Positions 26,825 through 35,338 of a stretch of 64,000 nucleotides of DNA are shown here, in pieces. This DNA is from Collimonas pratensis (lineage in GTDB: Bacteria > Pseudomonadota > Gammaproteobacteria > Burkholderiales > Burkholderiaceae_D), in NCBI RefSeq assembly GCF_001584185.1, contig NZ_CP013234.1:1674001-1738000 (forward strand). Reading direction: 5' to 3'. Position 1 is the stretch's first letter, and each line of letters begins with the position of its first letter. The notes under the pieces were generated by a model. That model ran no database searches. It was not told where the DNA came from and was given only the letters and a program-made list of their open reading frames with translations. Both the position numbers and the translations under genes were made by a program.

Positions 26825-29800
26825 TTAAGACTGCGAGCGCTGGGTTTCGATCTGCACCAGCGGTTCGCTGACCTGGACCGGCGCCGGCTTGCGTTCACGC
26901 GGTACGCGTGGCGCGGCGACGATGCCGGCAGTGGCTTCCTGGGCAGCACGCAGCTTGCTCGGGTCGGTCGCTGCCAAGGTCAGGCCTGCGGCCGCCAGAA
27001 CGGTTTGCAGATCTTCCACCTTAGGCGAGGCGCTCGATACCGCGACCTTGACTTCAGCCGGCGCTGCTTCTACCGGGGCTGGCGCAACTGCTGCCGGCGC
27101 TGGTGCGTGCACAACCGGGGCTGGCTCAGCGACGACCGGGGCCGGTGCTTCGACCTGCGGTGCAAGCTCAACGTGCTCAACCGGGGCTGGCGCAGCAACT
27201 GTCGTCACCAGCGGTTCGACCACTGGATCGGCCGCTACCGGCGCTGCCACGACTGCTTCAGGCTCGGCGACGGTTGGCGCAGGTGCAACCGAAATCCACA
27301 CTGGCACGGACGCCGGTGCTTCTTCGATGGCTGCTGCTGGCGCGGCTTCCGCCACTGCGGCCACTTCCTGCGGCACTAGCGGCGCGGCGATCGCATTCGA
27401 CAATGCTGTCGGTGCGAAGGTCTCTGGCTGGGCCGGAGCGGCAACTTCTTGCGAGACAGGCACGGAAGAAGCCATCATCGGCACGGCGCTGTCGGCCGCG
27501 TGTGCTGCTACGGCAACAGGCTGCGCGGCGACAGGTTCGGCTTCATGAGCGGTTGCCGGAACGACTGCTGGAACAAATGCCGGTGCTGCATCGGCTGTTG
27601 TTGCAACTGCGTCAGCTACGCTGTTTTCGCCTGCTTCCATGTCATCGCTGCCTTCGCTGCTGCCTTCAGCAGTATCAGTTGCATCACGATCACGACGATT
27701 ACGGTTACGGCCACCGCGACGGCGACGGCGACGCGGTTCTTCGTCTCCTTCTGCCTTGGTTTCGACGCGGCCGCTATCGAGCTGGACGGCGTCGCCAGTT
27801 TCGGCAACCGTGGCCACTGCTACGCCGGCGGCAGCAACTACGCCGCCCTTGAGCAAGGTTTCATCGACTTTGACTTCGCTCAGGTTTTCCTTGCGCTCTT
27901 CACGTGGTGGACGTGGTGGGCGTTCGCTGCGCTCGCGCTTGCCTTCGCGTCCTTCGGTGCTGCGGGTATCGGCTTTGCTTTCGTTGGCTTCGCGCTGTTC
28001 CCGTGGCTCTCTAGGTTCGCGTGGCGGACGTGGCGGACGGGCTTGCTGGCTCTTGGCTTCAGCAGTCTCGGTTACCACTGGTTTCTTGGCGCTGTCGTCG
28101 CGCGCTTCGCTGCCGTCGCGGTTGCGGCCGCCACGGTTGCGGCCACGCTGGCCACGGTTGTTGCGGTCGCCGCGATCATTGCGGTCACGCTGTTGTGCGC
28201 TCTTGGTTTCGGCAGTTGCCGCAGGCGTAGCGACTGGCGCCGCCGGCTTGCTGAAGAAGAAACCGAAGATCTTGCCGAGGAAACCGGTTTCCGCTGGAGC
28301 GGCTGCTGCCACTGGCTGTACTTCCACCGGCTTGCGCTCGACGATCGGGGCCGGCTGGTCTGGCGTGATGCCCTTGACCACGGCTTCCTGACGCGGCTTG
28401 CCTTCTTCTTTCTGGGTCTTGCTGTAGCCGATGTCGGTATCGGCTTGCTCTGCCATCGCATAGCTGGCCTGGGTTTCTTCCAGGCGCGGATCGTCGTGCT
28501 TCAGGCGTTCCAGCTTGTAATGCGGGGTTTCCAGATGCTTGTTCGGGATCAGGATGATGCCGACGCGGTGACGCGTCTCGATCTTCAGGATCTCGCCGCG
28601 CTTTTCGTTGAGCAGGAAAGCTGCGACATCGACCGGCGCCTGGACGTGGATCGCCGCCGAGTTTTCTTTCATCGCTTCTTCCTGGATGATGCGCAGGACT
28701 TGCAAAGCGGACGATTCGGTATCGCGGATATGGCCGGTGCCGTTGCAACGCGGGCAAGTCACGTGGCTGCCTTCCGACAGCGACGGACGCAAGCGCTGGC
28801 GCGACAGTTCCATCAGGCCGAAGCGCGAGATCTTGCCCATCTGGACGCGTGCGCGGTCATAGCGCAGGGCGTCTTTCAGGCGAGTTTCGACTTCGCGCTG
28901 GTTCTTGGAATTCTCCATGTCGATGAAGTCGATCACGATCAGGCCGCCGAGATCGCGCAGACGCAATTGACGCGCAACTTCTTCCGCTGCTTCGCAATTG
29001 GTGTTGAAGGCGGTGGTCTCGATGTCGCCGCCGCGGGTTGCGCGGGCGGAGTTGACGTCGACGGAAACCAGGGCTTCGGTATGGTCGATCACGATGGCGC
29101 CGCCGGATGGCAGCGGCACGGTGCGCGAATACGCGGTTTCGATCTGGTGTTCGATCTGGAAGCGGGAGAACAGCGGCACGTCGTCGCGGTAGCGCTTAAC
29201 GCGGTGCACCATGTCGGGCATGACGTGGGCCATGAACTGCTGGGCCTGGTCGTGGATTTCGTCGGTGTCGATCAGGATTTCGCCGATGTCCGGTTGGAAA
29301 TAATCGCGGATCGCACGGATCACCAGCGACGATTCCTGATAAATCAGGAACGCGCCTTTGCCTTGGGTGCCGGCGCCTTCGATGGCGCGCCAGAGTTGCA
29401 TCAGGTAGTTCAAGTCCCATTGCAATTCATCAACATTGCGGCCGATGCCGGCAGTGCGGGCAATCACCGACATGCCGCTAGGCAGGTCCAGCTGATCCAT
29501 GGTTTCGCGCAGTTCCTGGCGATCTTCGCCTTCGACCCGGCGCGATACGCCGCCGCCGCGCGGATTGTTCGGCATCAGGACCAGGTAACGGCCGGCCAGC
29601 GAGACGAAGGAGGTCAGGGCTGCGCCCTTGTTGCCGCGCTCTTCCTTTTCGACCTGGACCATGATTTCCTGGCCTTCGCGCAGGGCATCCTTGATCGATG
29701 CGGTACGGACGTCGACGCCTTCCTTGAAATAGGTGCGGGCGACTTCCTTGAACGGCAAGAAGCCATGACGCTCTTCACCGTAGTTGACGAAGCAGGCTTC

Positions 29801-29959
29801 CAGCGACGGCTCGATACGGGTAATCACACCTTTGTAGATATTGGACTTGCGTTGTTCGCGTCCGGTGGTTTCGATATCGATGTCAATGAGCTTTTGCCCG
29901 TCAACAATAGCTACGCGCAGTTCTTCTTGCTGCGTAGCATTAAACAACATGCGTTTCAT
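26825..29959 (-). CDS. rne: Ribonuclease E
   Basis: A 1044-aa endoribonuclease, core of the RNA degradosome. The order is: S1 domain (about 35-120), DNase I-like catalytic domain with the Asp-bearing GGLIVIDFIDMEN, the zinc-link CPRCNGTGH (about 400), then a long disordered C-terminal half. That half carries Arg-rich RNA-binding blocks (RGQRGRNRGGRNRDG and RRRRRRGGRNRNRRDRD) and a Pro/Ala/Val-rich tail that could bind partners. I set the start at 29959 (MKRMLFNATQQEEL, with GGAG eight bases upstream). The frame is open to 29986, but those extra codons cover a leader hairpin. Confidence 0.97.
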   Translation of the reverse strand: MKRMLFNATQQEELRVAIVDGQKLIDIDIETTGREQRKSNIYKGVITRIEPSLEACFVNYGEERHGFLPFKEVARTYFKEGVDVRTASIKDALREGQEIMVQVEKEERGNKGAALTSFVSLAGRYLVLMPNNPRGGGVSRRVEGEDRQELRETMDQLDLPSGMSVIARTAGIGRNVDELQWDLNYLMQLWRAIEGAGTQGKGAFLIYQESSLVIRAIRDYFQPDIGEILIDTDEIHDQAQQFMAHVMPDMVHRVKRYRDDVPLFSRFQIEHQIETAYSRTVPLPSGGAIVIDHTEALVSVDVNSARATRGGDIETTAFNTNCEAAEEVARQLRLRDLGGLIVIDFIDMENSKNQREVETRLKDALRYDRARVQMGKISRFGLMELSRQRLRPSLSEGSHVTCPRCNGTGHIRDTESSALQVLRIIQEEAMKENSAAIHVQAPVDVAAFLLNEKRGEILKIETRHRVGIILIPNKHLETPHYKLERLKHDDPRLEETQASYAMAEQADTDIGYSKTQKEEGKPRQEAVVKGITPDQPAPIVERKPVEVQPVAAAAPAETGFLGKIFGFFFSKPAAPVATPAATAETKSAQQRDRNDRGDRNNRGQRGRNRGGRNRDGSEARDDSAKKPVVTETAEAKSQQARPPRPPREPREPREQREANESKADTRSTEGREGKRERSERPPRPPREERKENLSEVKVDETLLKGGVVAAAGVAVATVAETGDAVQLDSGRVETKAEGDEEPRRRRRRGGRNRNRRDRDATDTAEGSSEGSDDMEAGENSVADAVATTADAAPAFVPAVVPATAHEAEPVAAQPVAVAAHAADSAVPMMASSVPVSQEVAAPAQPETFAPTALSNAIAAPLVPQEVAAVAEAAPAAAIEEAPASVPVWISVAPAPTVAEPEAVVAAPVAADPVVEPLVTTVAAPAPVEHVELAPQVEAPAPVVAEPAPVVHAPAPAAVAPAPVEAAPAEVKVAVSSASPKVEDLQTVLAAAGLTLAATDPSKLRAAQEATAGIVAAPRVPRERKPAPVQVSEPLVQIETQRSQS

Positions 29960-30590
29960 TTTTTCGCTCCGTGACCCTTGGGTCAATTCAATGGCGCTTA
30001 ATGATGCTGTTCTTCAGCATTCTGTCAGCGCCAAAAAGTACAGGGATGTACGCGAGAACATAGTTGTCTGGGGGGGGAGGGTGCCTTGGCGTGCAGCGCC
30101 TGATCTACATAGTAGGGCGCTTGCACAGGCGCGGAAGCAGTGCTGTCGTATTACAGAAAACTACCAGCGTGCACCAGCACAGCGTCTTGCAGTTCGCGGA
30201 TCGCGAGCATGACGCCAGGCGGTGAGCAGCTTGATAGAGCCAAATGAAGCATTGGTTTCAGTAAAGTTAATCGACTTGTTTATAAGCACTGCATCAACCG
30301 GCGAGCCCGTCGCGACTTATCGCATCGGGCTCGCCGGACTTTATCCTAATCATCCAGATATTCTTGTTCAGCATCCGTGCGCGCTATCCGATGACAACAA
30401 CGGTGCGACCTTGACTCGCGCAGGGGTGATGCGTACACATTTCCCATCAAATTTGCAAATTGGCGAGGCTGATGGGGACGCCCCTGTGTAGAATGGTCTT
30501 TTTATTCTTACACCAGCAACTGTTTCTGAACAGTCGCGCAACAATTATATATTCAAAATGAAGGACTTAGCGAGATTTTCTGGAGGGCGA
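29960..30590. other. Divergent intergenic region rne / rluC
   Basis: About 630 bases without a convincing gene. It holds the rne leader hairpins at its left end, a run of eight G (30070-30077), and, just before rluC, an AT-rich stretch with TATATT (30548-30553) that could be a -10 element. A frame at 30222-30491 encodes no recognisable protein. Confidence 0.6.
29972..30032 (-). promoter_or_regulatory. Structured leader of rne
   Basis: On the transcript side, a two-tier hairpin (GGCGCT...AGCGCC outside, ATGCTG-AAGAA-CAGCAT inside; 29993-30032) is followed by a small hairpin TGACCC-AA-GGGTCA (29972-29985) that ends just before the ribosome site. In E. coli, hairpins in the rne leader let RNase E control its own mRNA. 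A similar role here is inference. Confidence 0.5.
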
Positions 30591-31664
30591 GTGAAGTCTC
30601 GCCCGGAGCCGCGGACACAAGCCGCGCTCAAGCACAAGGCTGAGCCTAAAGTAGCCGTGGAGCAAGAGGTGAAGCCGCCTCCCGCACCACTGCAAGTTCA
30701 ACTGCTGACCATCGGCGAAGAGGATGCCGGTCAACGGATCGACAATTTTTTGTTGCGTATTTGTAAAGGTGTTCCTAAAAGCCATATTTATCGCGTGCTC
30801 CGTTCGGGCGAGGTAAGGGTCAATAAAGGCCGTATCGACCAGACCTACCGTTTGCTGGAAGGCGACGTGATCCGGGTGCCGCCGATCAGAATTGCTGAAA
30901 AGCAAGAGCAAGTCGTGCCAGGCGCGGAATTCAAGATATTGCTAGAAGACAATCATATGCTGGTGATCGACAAGCCGGCAGGGGTCGCCGTGCATGGCGG
31001 CTCCGGCGTCAGCTATGGCGTCATCGAGCAGCTGCGGGCGGCGCGTCCGCAAGCCAAGTTCCTGGAATTGGTGCACCGGCTGGATCGCGATACCTCCGGG
31101 ATTTTGTTGCTGGCTAAGAAACGTTCGGCGCTCACCAATCTGCACGAACAGATGCGCGACGGCGATACCGACAAGCGCTATCTGGTCCTGGTGCACGGCG
31201 ACTGGCAAAACGAGCGCCAGCATGTCAAGCTGGCTTTGCATAAGTATACGGCAGCCGATGGCGAGCGCCGGGTACGGGTGCAGGCCGATGGTCAGGCATC
31301 GCACACCATCTTCAACCTGATCCGCCGCTACGGCGACTATGCCTTACTGGAAGCGGAGTTGAAAACCGGCCGCACGCATCAGATCCGGGTCCATCTGTCC
31401 GCCAGCGGCTTTGCGATTGCCGGCGACGACAAGTATGGTGATTTTGCGTTGAACCGCGCTTTGCAGAAAGCGGACGGCCAGCGAATTGCCCTGAAGCGGA
31501 TGTTTTTGCACGCCTATCAGATTACCTTTGCTCATCCCGAGACCGGCAAGCCGGTGACCTTGAAGGCGCCATTGCCGCCGGAGTGCGAAAAATTCCTGAA
31601 AAGTTTGCCTCAGGAAAATAAGTTGGATGTTGCTTCTGCACCATCACGCACTACGGGCGATTAG
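30591..31664 (+). CDS. rluC: 23S rRNA pseudouridine synthase RluC
   Basis: A 357-aa RluA-family enzyme. It has a basic N-terminal stretch, an S4 RNA-binding domain (about 45-100, QRIDNFLLRICKGVPKSHIY) and the catalytic domain with HRLDRDTSGILLLAK, whose second Asp is the nucleophile. RluC modifies U955, U2504 and U2580 of 23S rRNA in E. coli. I chose the GTG at 30591 because GGAGGG lies four bases before it. The ATG at 30558 has no ribosome site, and the eleven codons between use TTA, AGA, GGA, CGA and other codons rare in the neighbours. Divergent from rne, a common arrangement. Confidence 0.93.
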   Translation: MKSRPEPRTQAALKHKAEPKVAVEQEVKPPPAPLQVQLLTIGEEDAGQRIDNFLLRICKGVPKSHIYRVLRSGEVRVNKGRIDQTYRLLEGDVIRVPPIRIAEKQEQVVPGAEFKILLEDNHMLVIDKPAGVAVHGGSGVSYGVIEQLRAARPQAKFLELVHRLDRDTSGILLLAKKRSALTNLHEQMRDGDTDKRYLVLVHGDWQNERQHVKLALHKYTAADGERRVRVQADGQASHTIFNLIRRYGDYALLEAELKTGRTHQIRVHLSASGFAIAGDDKYGDFALNRALQKADGQRIALKRMFLHAYQITFAHPETGKPVTLKAPLPPECEKFLKSLPQENKLDVASAPSRTTGD

Positions 31665-31773
31665 AATATCAGTTAGTATTTATCTATCTATTGGTTTGCC
31701 GATCGCTGATGGCGTCTTGTCGGCCGGCAGGCAAAACCCAGGAACAGGAGCTGGCAAGCAATTGCCAGGCAAT

Positions 31774-32433
31774 ATGGCAAGAAAGAATTTTGATTTAATC
31801 GTATTTGATTGGGATGGCACTTTGATGGACAGTACCGCCATCATCGTGAAATGTATCCAGGCTGCGGCCAGGGACCTGGGCTTGCCGATTCCGGATAATA
31901 AGGCAGCTGCGCACGTGATCGGGTTAGGCCTGGGCGAGGCGATGCAGCTGGCGATGCCGGGCCTGGAGGCCAGCCAGTATCCACGTGTGGTGGAGCGCTA
32001 TCGCTATCACTATCTGGCGCAGGACCAGGACCTGACCCTGTTCGACGGTGTCCGCGAAATGCTGGCCGATCTGTCCCAGCAAGGCTATTTTCTGGCGATT
32101 GCCACCGGCAAGAGCCGGGTCGGGCTGAACCGTGCCTTGCACGAAACCAAGCTGCTGTCGGTGTTCGACGCCACCCGCTGCGCCGACGAGACTTTCTCCA
32201 AGCCGCACCCCGCCATGCTGCAGGAATTGACGCGTGAGCTGGGCCAAGACCTGAAGCGCACGGTGATGATCGGCGACACCACGCATGATCTGCAGATGGC
32301 GATCAATGCCGGCGCTGCGGGTATCGCGGTGCAGTATGGCGCTCATCCGGCGCACGAACTGAATGCGCTGAAACCGCTGTTCAGTGCGACGTCGACGCCG
32401 CAGCTGCATGATTGGCTGATCAATAACGCCTGA
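31774..32433 (+). CDS. HAD-IA phosphatase (Gph-like)
   Basis: A 219-aa haloacid-dehalogenase phosphatase. Motif I is FDWDGTLMDS (nucleophile Asp12), motif II ATGKSR, and motifs III/IV KPHP and MIGDTTHDLQMA. A helical cap lies between. It resembles phosphoglycolate phosphatases, but in Burkholderiales this rluC-linked copy is usually left as a generic HAD hydrolase. The ATG at 31774 gives the normal N-terminus; upstream frame (31627) is unsupported. Probably co-transcribed with rluC. Confidence 0.88.
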   Translation: MARKNFDLIVFDWDGTLMDSTAIIVKCIQAAARDLGLPIPDNKAAAHVIGLGLGEAMQLAMPGLEASQYPRVVERYRYHYLAQDQDLTLFDGVREMLADLSQQGYFLAIATGKSRVGLNRALHETKLLSVFDATRCADETFSKPHPAMLQELTRELGQDLKRTVMIGDTTHDLQMAINAGAAGIAVQYGAHPAHELNALKPLFSATSTPQLHDWLINNA

Positions 32434-32473
32434 GTTTAAAACTGATACAGGTTGCCAACGAGAGTGCCAAGCG

Positions 32474-32860
32474 ATGTCTGAACAAGCCGTAAATAACCTG
32501 CGCATTCCGATTTGCGCTTCTTCCGCCCTGGCAGAGCGCGGCAGAGGCGTGCGTTTCCCGGTGACGGCGTGGGGCGACGATGCGGTGGCGTTTGTCATCC
32601 GCTACGACAATGTCGCGCACGCCTACCTGAACCGTTGCGCGCACGTGGCGATGGAGCTGGACTGGAACGAGGGTGATTTCTTCGAATCGAGCGGCCTCTA
32701 TCTGATGTGCGCCACTCACGGCGCGGTGTATGAGCCGGAAACCGGCCGCTGCGCCGGCGGTCCTTGCCGCGGCGGACGGCTGCACAAGATTTTAGTTGAA
32801 GAAAGCAATGATCAGGTGTTCTGGATCCCTGATGAATATGTGCGGCCTGTGTTAGCGTAG
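32474..32860 (+). CDS. Rieske [2Fe-2S] protein
   Basis: A 128-aa single-domain Rieske ferredoxin. Cluster ligands are Cys55-x-His57 (RCAHVAMELDW) and Cys79-x2-His82 (CATHGAVYEPETGRC). There is no signal peptide or membrane anchor, so it is cytoplasmic. Stand-alone members act as electron carriers or sensors; no partner oxygenase is nearby. It lies between the HAD gene and sppA in what looks like one transcript with rluC. Confidence 0.9.
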   Translation: MSEQAVNNLRIPICASSALAERGRGVRFPVTAWGDDAVAFVIRYDNVAHAYLNRCAHVAMELDWNEGDFFESSGLYLMCATHGAVYEPETGRCAGGPCRGGRLHKILVEESNDQVFWIPDEYVRPVLA

Positions 32861-32908
32861 CTTGGCAGCCTGTTAAACGATCCCTGATAATCGACATGAG
32901 TGAGCACC

Positions 32909-33892
32909 ATGAGCAATAACGAATTTGATAATGTTGATTCTGCGCTACCGGCAAAGAAAGAAGGCTGGGAACGCGAACTGCTGGAAAAGCTGGCTTTTGC
33001 TTCGCTGCGCGAACAGCGTGCGCGGCGCCGCTGGGGCATCTTTTTCAAGCTGGCGGTGCTGGGCGTGATCGGCTTCGCCTTTTGGCTGGGCATCAATTAC
33101 GAAGGCTCGGATACGCAAACCGTCGGCGCCCATACCGCACTGGTGAAGATCAACGGCGCCATCGAATCGGAAGGCAATGGTTCTGCCGGCGTGGTAGTGC
33201 CGGCGCTTGACAATGCGTTCGCCGCCGACGATTCGGTCGGCGTCATCTTGCGCATCAACAGCCCCGGCGGCAGCCCGGTGCAGGCCGGCATCATCAATGA
33301 TGAAATCACCCGCTTGCGCAAGGAATATCCGAACAAGCCTTTGTATGTAGTGGTCGACGAGATGTGTGCGTCCGGCGGTTACTATATCGCTGCCGCGGCT
33401 GACAAGATCTACGTCAACAAGGCTAGCATCGTCGGCTCGATCGGCGTGCTGATGGACGGTTTCGGTTTCACCGGCCTGATGGACAAGGTCGGCGTCGAAC
33501 GGCGCCTGCTGACTGCAGGCGAGAACAAGGGTTTCCTCGATCCGTTCAGCCCGATGAGCGCAACGCAAAAAGGCTATGCGCAAACCATGCTGGCGGAAAT
33601 CCACCAGCAGTTTATCGACGTCGTCCGCAAGGGCCGCGGCGCACGCTTGAAGGAAACGCCGGAAACTTTCTCCGGCCTGTTCTGGAGCGGCTCCAAGGCG
33701 ATCGACATGGGCCTGGCCGACGGCTACGGCACGGTCGACAGCGTGGCGCGCGATGTCTTGAAGCAGGAAGACATCGTCGATTACACCAAGAGCGAAGGCT
33801 TGCCTGAGCGGGTGCTGAAAAAATTCGGTGTGGCGATGGGCGCCGGCGTGGTGCAGTCGCTGGCGAACCAGGTGCGGCCTAGCTTGCGCTGA
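32909..33892 (+). CDS. sppA: Signal peptide peptidase SppA-type S49 protease
   Basis: A 327-aa short-form SppA. It has a cytoplasmic N-terminus, one membrane anchor (about 44-62) and a periplasmic S49 domain with RINSPGGSPVQAG and the nucleophile Ser155 in CASGGYYIA. It degrades cleaved signal peptides in the membrane. The short form has one catalytic domain, unlike the ~620-aa tandem form. The ATG at 32909 is used; a GTG three codons earlier is possible. Confidence 0.9.
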   Translation: MSNNEFDNVDSALPAKKEGWERELLEKLAFASLREQRARRRWGIFFKLAVLGVIGFAFWLGINYEGSDTQTVGAHTALVKINGAIESEGNGSAGVVVPALDNAFAADDSVGVILRINSPGGSPVQAGIINDEITRLRKEYPNKPLYVVVDEMCASGGYYIAAAADKIYVNKASIVGSIGVLMDGFGFTGLMDKVGVERRLLTAGENKGFLDPFSPMSATQKGYAQTMLAEIHQQFIDVVRKGRGARLKETPETFSGLFWSGSKAIDMGLADGYGTVDSVARDVLKQEDIVDYTKSEGLPERVLKKFGVAMGAGVVQSLANQVRPSLR

Positions 33893-33933
33893 GTTTTCGG
33901 GTTAAATTTTTTGCATTGAATTTTATTTAACGA

Positions 33934-33969
33934 GCCCGCTGGTGAGAAATCGTCGGCGGTTTTTTTTAT
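33934..33969 (+). terminator. Probable terminator after sppA
   Basis: A weak CCCGC / GGCGG stem with a 14-base loop followed by eight T, about 45 bases after the sppA stop. Confidence 0.5.
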
Positions 33970-34204
33970 TCAGCAGCGCATGTTGAAAGGGTCATAAGGT
34001 AATACTGTATTACCGTAATTCGCCTTGTATCTTGGCGATCCTGGCGTATATTAAAGGGACTAAAGGAATAGCGAACGGAGGAGGCGATTATAGAAATAGC
34101 AAACTCGTTGGCCACTCAGTTGCAATTGCTTCGGTAGCAAAAAAGCGTTCCAGCAGCAATATAACCCCTTGCTTTGGAATGATTGTTGACTACCGGACAA
34201 ACCA

Positions 34205-34304
34205 CCGCATCATGGATGCGGCACCGAGAAGTTTTCGACTTCTCAACCCTTGTCTTTCGAGACTAGCAAGAACGGCGACGGCGCAATACCGTTGCCGTTT
34301 TGCA
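34205..34304 (+). ncRNA. Candidate small RNA with four hairpins
   Basis: Four consecutive stems: CCGCATC-ATG-GATGCGG (34205-34221), GAGAAGT-TTTCG-ACTTCTC (34226-34244), GTCT-TTCG-AGAC (34252-34263) with a UUCG loop, and an 11-bp terminator stem (34271-34281 with 34289-34299, one G-U pair) followed by TTTGCATTT. No open frame or ribosome site fits. A chance run of four such stems ending in a terminator is unlikely. The family is not recognised, and its 5' end and promoter are unclear. Confidence 0.5.
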
Positions 34305-34358
34305 TTTGGCGTGTGGGTCGCGATCCGGGTTTCTAAAAAGCTTTTCCTAGGCGATCTA

Positions 34359-34434
34359 GTCATCCCCGCGAACGCGGGGATCCATTTTTTCTGTCCTACT
34401 GAGTAACTTGGATTCCCGCGTTCGCGGAAATGAC
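34359..34434. repeat. REP-like element with CCCGCGAACGCGGG arms
   Basis: Two inverted half-elements: GTCATCCCCGCGAACGCGGGGATCCA (given here as 34359-34384) and its near complement at 34409-34434, 24 bases apart. Each half is itself a palindrome (CCCCGCG-AA-CGCGGGG). This type of repeat is common between genes in beta- and gammaproteobacteria. Confidence 0.8.
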
Positions 34435-34515
34435 CGGGACGCGTAGTCCTGGTCGTGTAATCGCGTTCGCCTAGACAGGGGGACGAGGCTGGGGCGTGCC
34501 TAGAGAGGGCGCTGT

Positions 34516-35268
34516 TTACTGCGCCAAAAATAAAAACACGGTTGGCTTCTTGTGAAAATCAGGATGCTTGCCTGCGGCCAGCGCGCTCTTCCATTTGGCC
34601 GCGGTCTGCGTCCGGATGGTTTCGCTAGGCAGGGTCAGGTCGGTGGCGACGCAAATCAGCGTGCCGGCCTGGCAACTGTTGGCCAGCGCTTCCAGGAAGG
34701 CGCCATTGCGGTAAGGCGTTTCAATGAACAACTGGGTCTGCTGGTCCTGGCGCGAACGCAGTTCCAGGGCTTTGATGCGCTTGCTGCGCTGCTCGGCGTC
34801 GGTCGGCAGGTACCCATTGAAGGCAAAACTCTGGCCGTTGAGGCCGCTGCCCATGACCGCCAGCAGCAAGGACGAAGGACCGACCAGCGGCCGCACCAAG
34901 ATGTTGTGCGCATGCGCCAGCCGCACCAGGTTCGCGCCAGGATCGGCTACCGCGGGCACGCCGGCTTCCGAAATCAGGCCGGCATCCTGGCCTGCCAGGA
35001 TGGGCGCCAGCAAGGCCGGCAAGGCGGCGCTGGCGGTATTCACGTTGAGTTCGGCGATCTGGATTTCCTGCAGCGGCCTGGCCAGCGGCTGGACCGCATC
35101 GACCAGCTTCAGGAAGGCGCGGGTAGTCTTTGCGTTTTCGGCAATGAAATAGGCGAGTCCGGCGGTCAGTGTCTGCACTTCGGCCGGAATGACGGCGGCC
35201 AGCTGTTGTGCCGGCGTGGCATCGCTTAGACCGAGGGTGTTGGGAATCAAGTACAGGGTGCCTGGCAT
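34516..35268 (-). CDS. SAM-dependent methyltransferase (tetrapyrrole methylase fold)
   Basis: A 250-aa protein of the tetrapyrrole methylase superfamily, close to the RsmI/YraL rRNA methyltransferase type. It has MPGTLYLIPNTLG at the N-terminus, the central GLISEAGVPAVADPGANLV, and LVGPSSLLLAVMGSGLNGQ. RsmI 2'-O-methylates C1402 of 16S rRNA; this protein is shorter and diverges, so its RNA target is uncertain. It lies next to maf, as in many Burkholderiales. Confidence 0.85.
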   Translation of the reverse strand: MPGTLYLIPNTLGLSDATPAQQLAAVIPAEVQTLTAGLAYFIAENAKTTRAFLKLVDAVQPLARPLQEIQIAELNVNTASAALPALLAPILAGQDAGLISEAGVPAVADPGANLVRLAHAHNILVRPLVGPSSLLLAVMGSGLNGQSFAFNGYLPTDAEQRSKRIKALELRSRQDQQTQLFIETPYRNGAFLEALANSCQAGTLICVATDLTLPSETIRTQTAAKWKSALAAGKHPDFHKKPTVFLFLAQ

Positions 35269-35284
35269 GTTGGGGTCTAGTCAG

Positions 35285-35338
35285 TTGGGGACAGAGTAGT
35301 TCGCCACGCTGCGGTGGCTCACAAACTCTGTCCCGCAA
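35285..35338. repeat. GGGACAGAGT palindrome, copy D
   Basis: TTGGGGACAGAGT and ACTCTGTCCCGCAA form near-perfect inverted arms with an inner GCCAC/GTGGC stem. It is a variant of the TGGGGTCAGAGT elements. Its right arm overlaps the 3' end of the minus-strand maf gene and supplies that gene's last codons and stop. Confidence 0.75.

Larger units (their letters stand above)
33893..34515. other. Gene-free stretch between sppA and the methyltransferase
   Basis: About 620 bases of lower GC than the flanks. A possible promoter (TTGTAT at 34025, TATATT at 34047) leads into sequence with a GGAGGAGG but no gene. Further on are a four-hairpin element (34205-34300) and a REP-like palindrome (34359-34434). 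The open frame 34032-34406 runs through the palindrome and looks like chance. Confidence 0.6.

Noticed and set aside
27449..29974. 841-aa open frame opposite rne
   Set aside because: Antisense of RNase E; its composition mirrors the Arg/Ala-rich codons and no domain is seen.
30222..30491. 89-aa frame between rne and rluC
   Set aside because: No ribosome site, no family resemblance and codon use unlike the neighbours.
34032..34406. 124-aa frame after sppA
   Set aside because: It ends in the REP-like palindrome (LVIPANAGIHFF), has no ribosome site and crosses the hairpin cluster.
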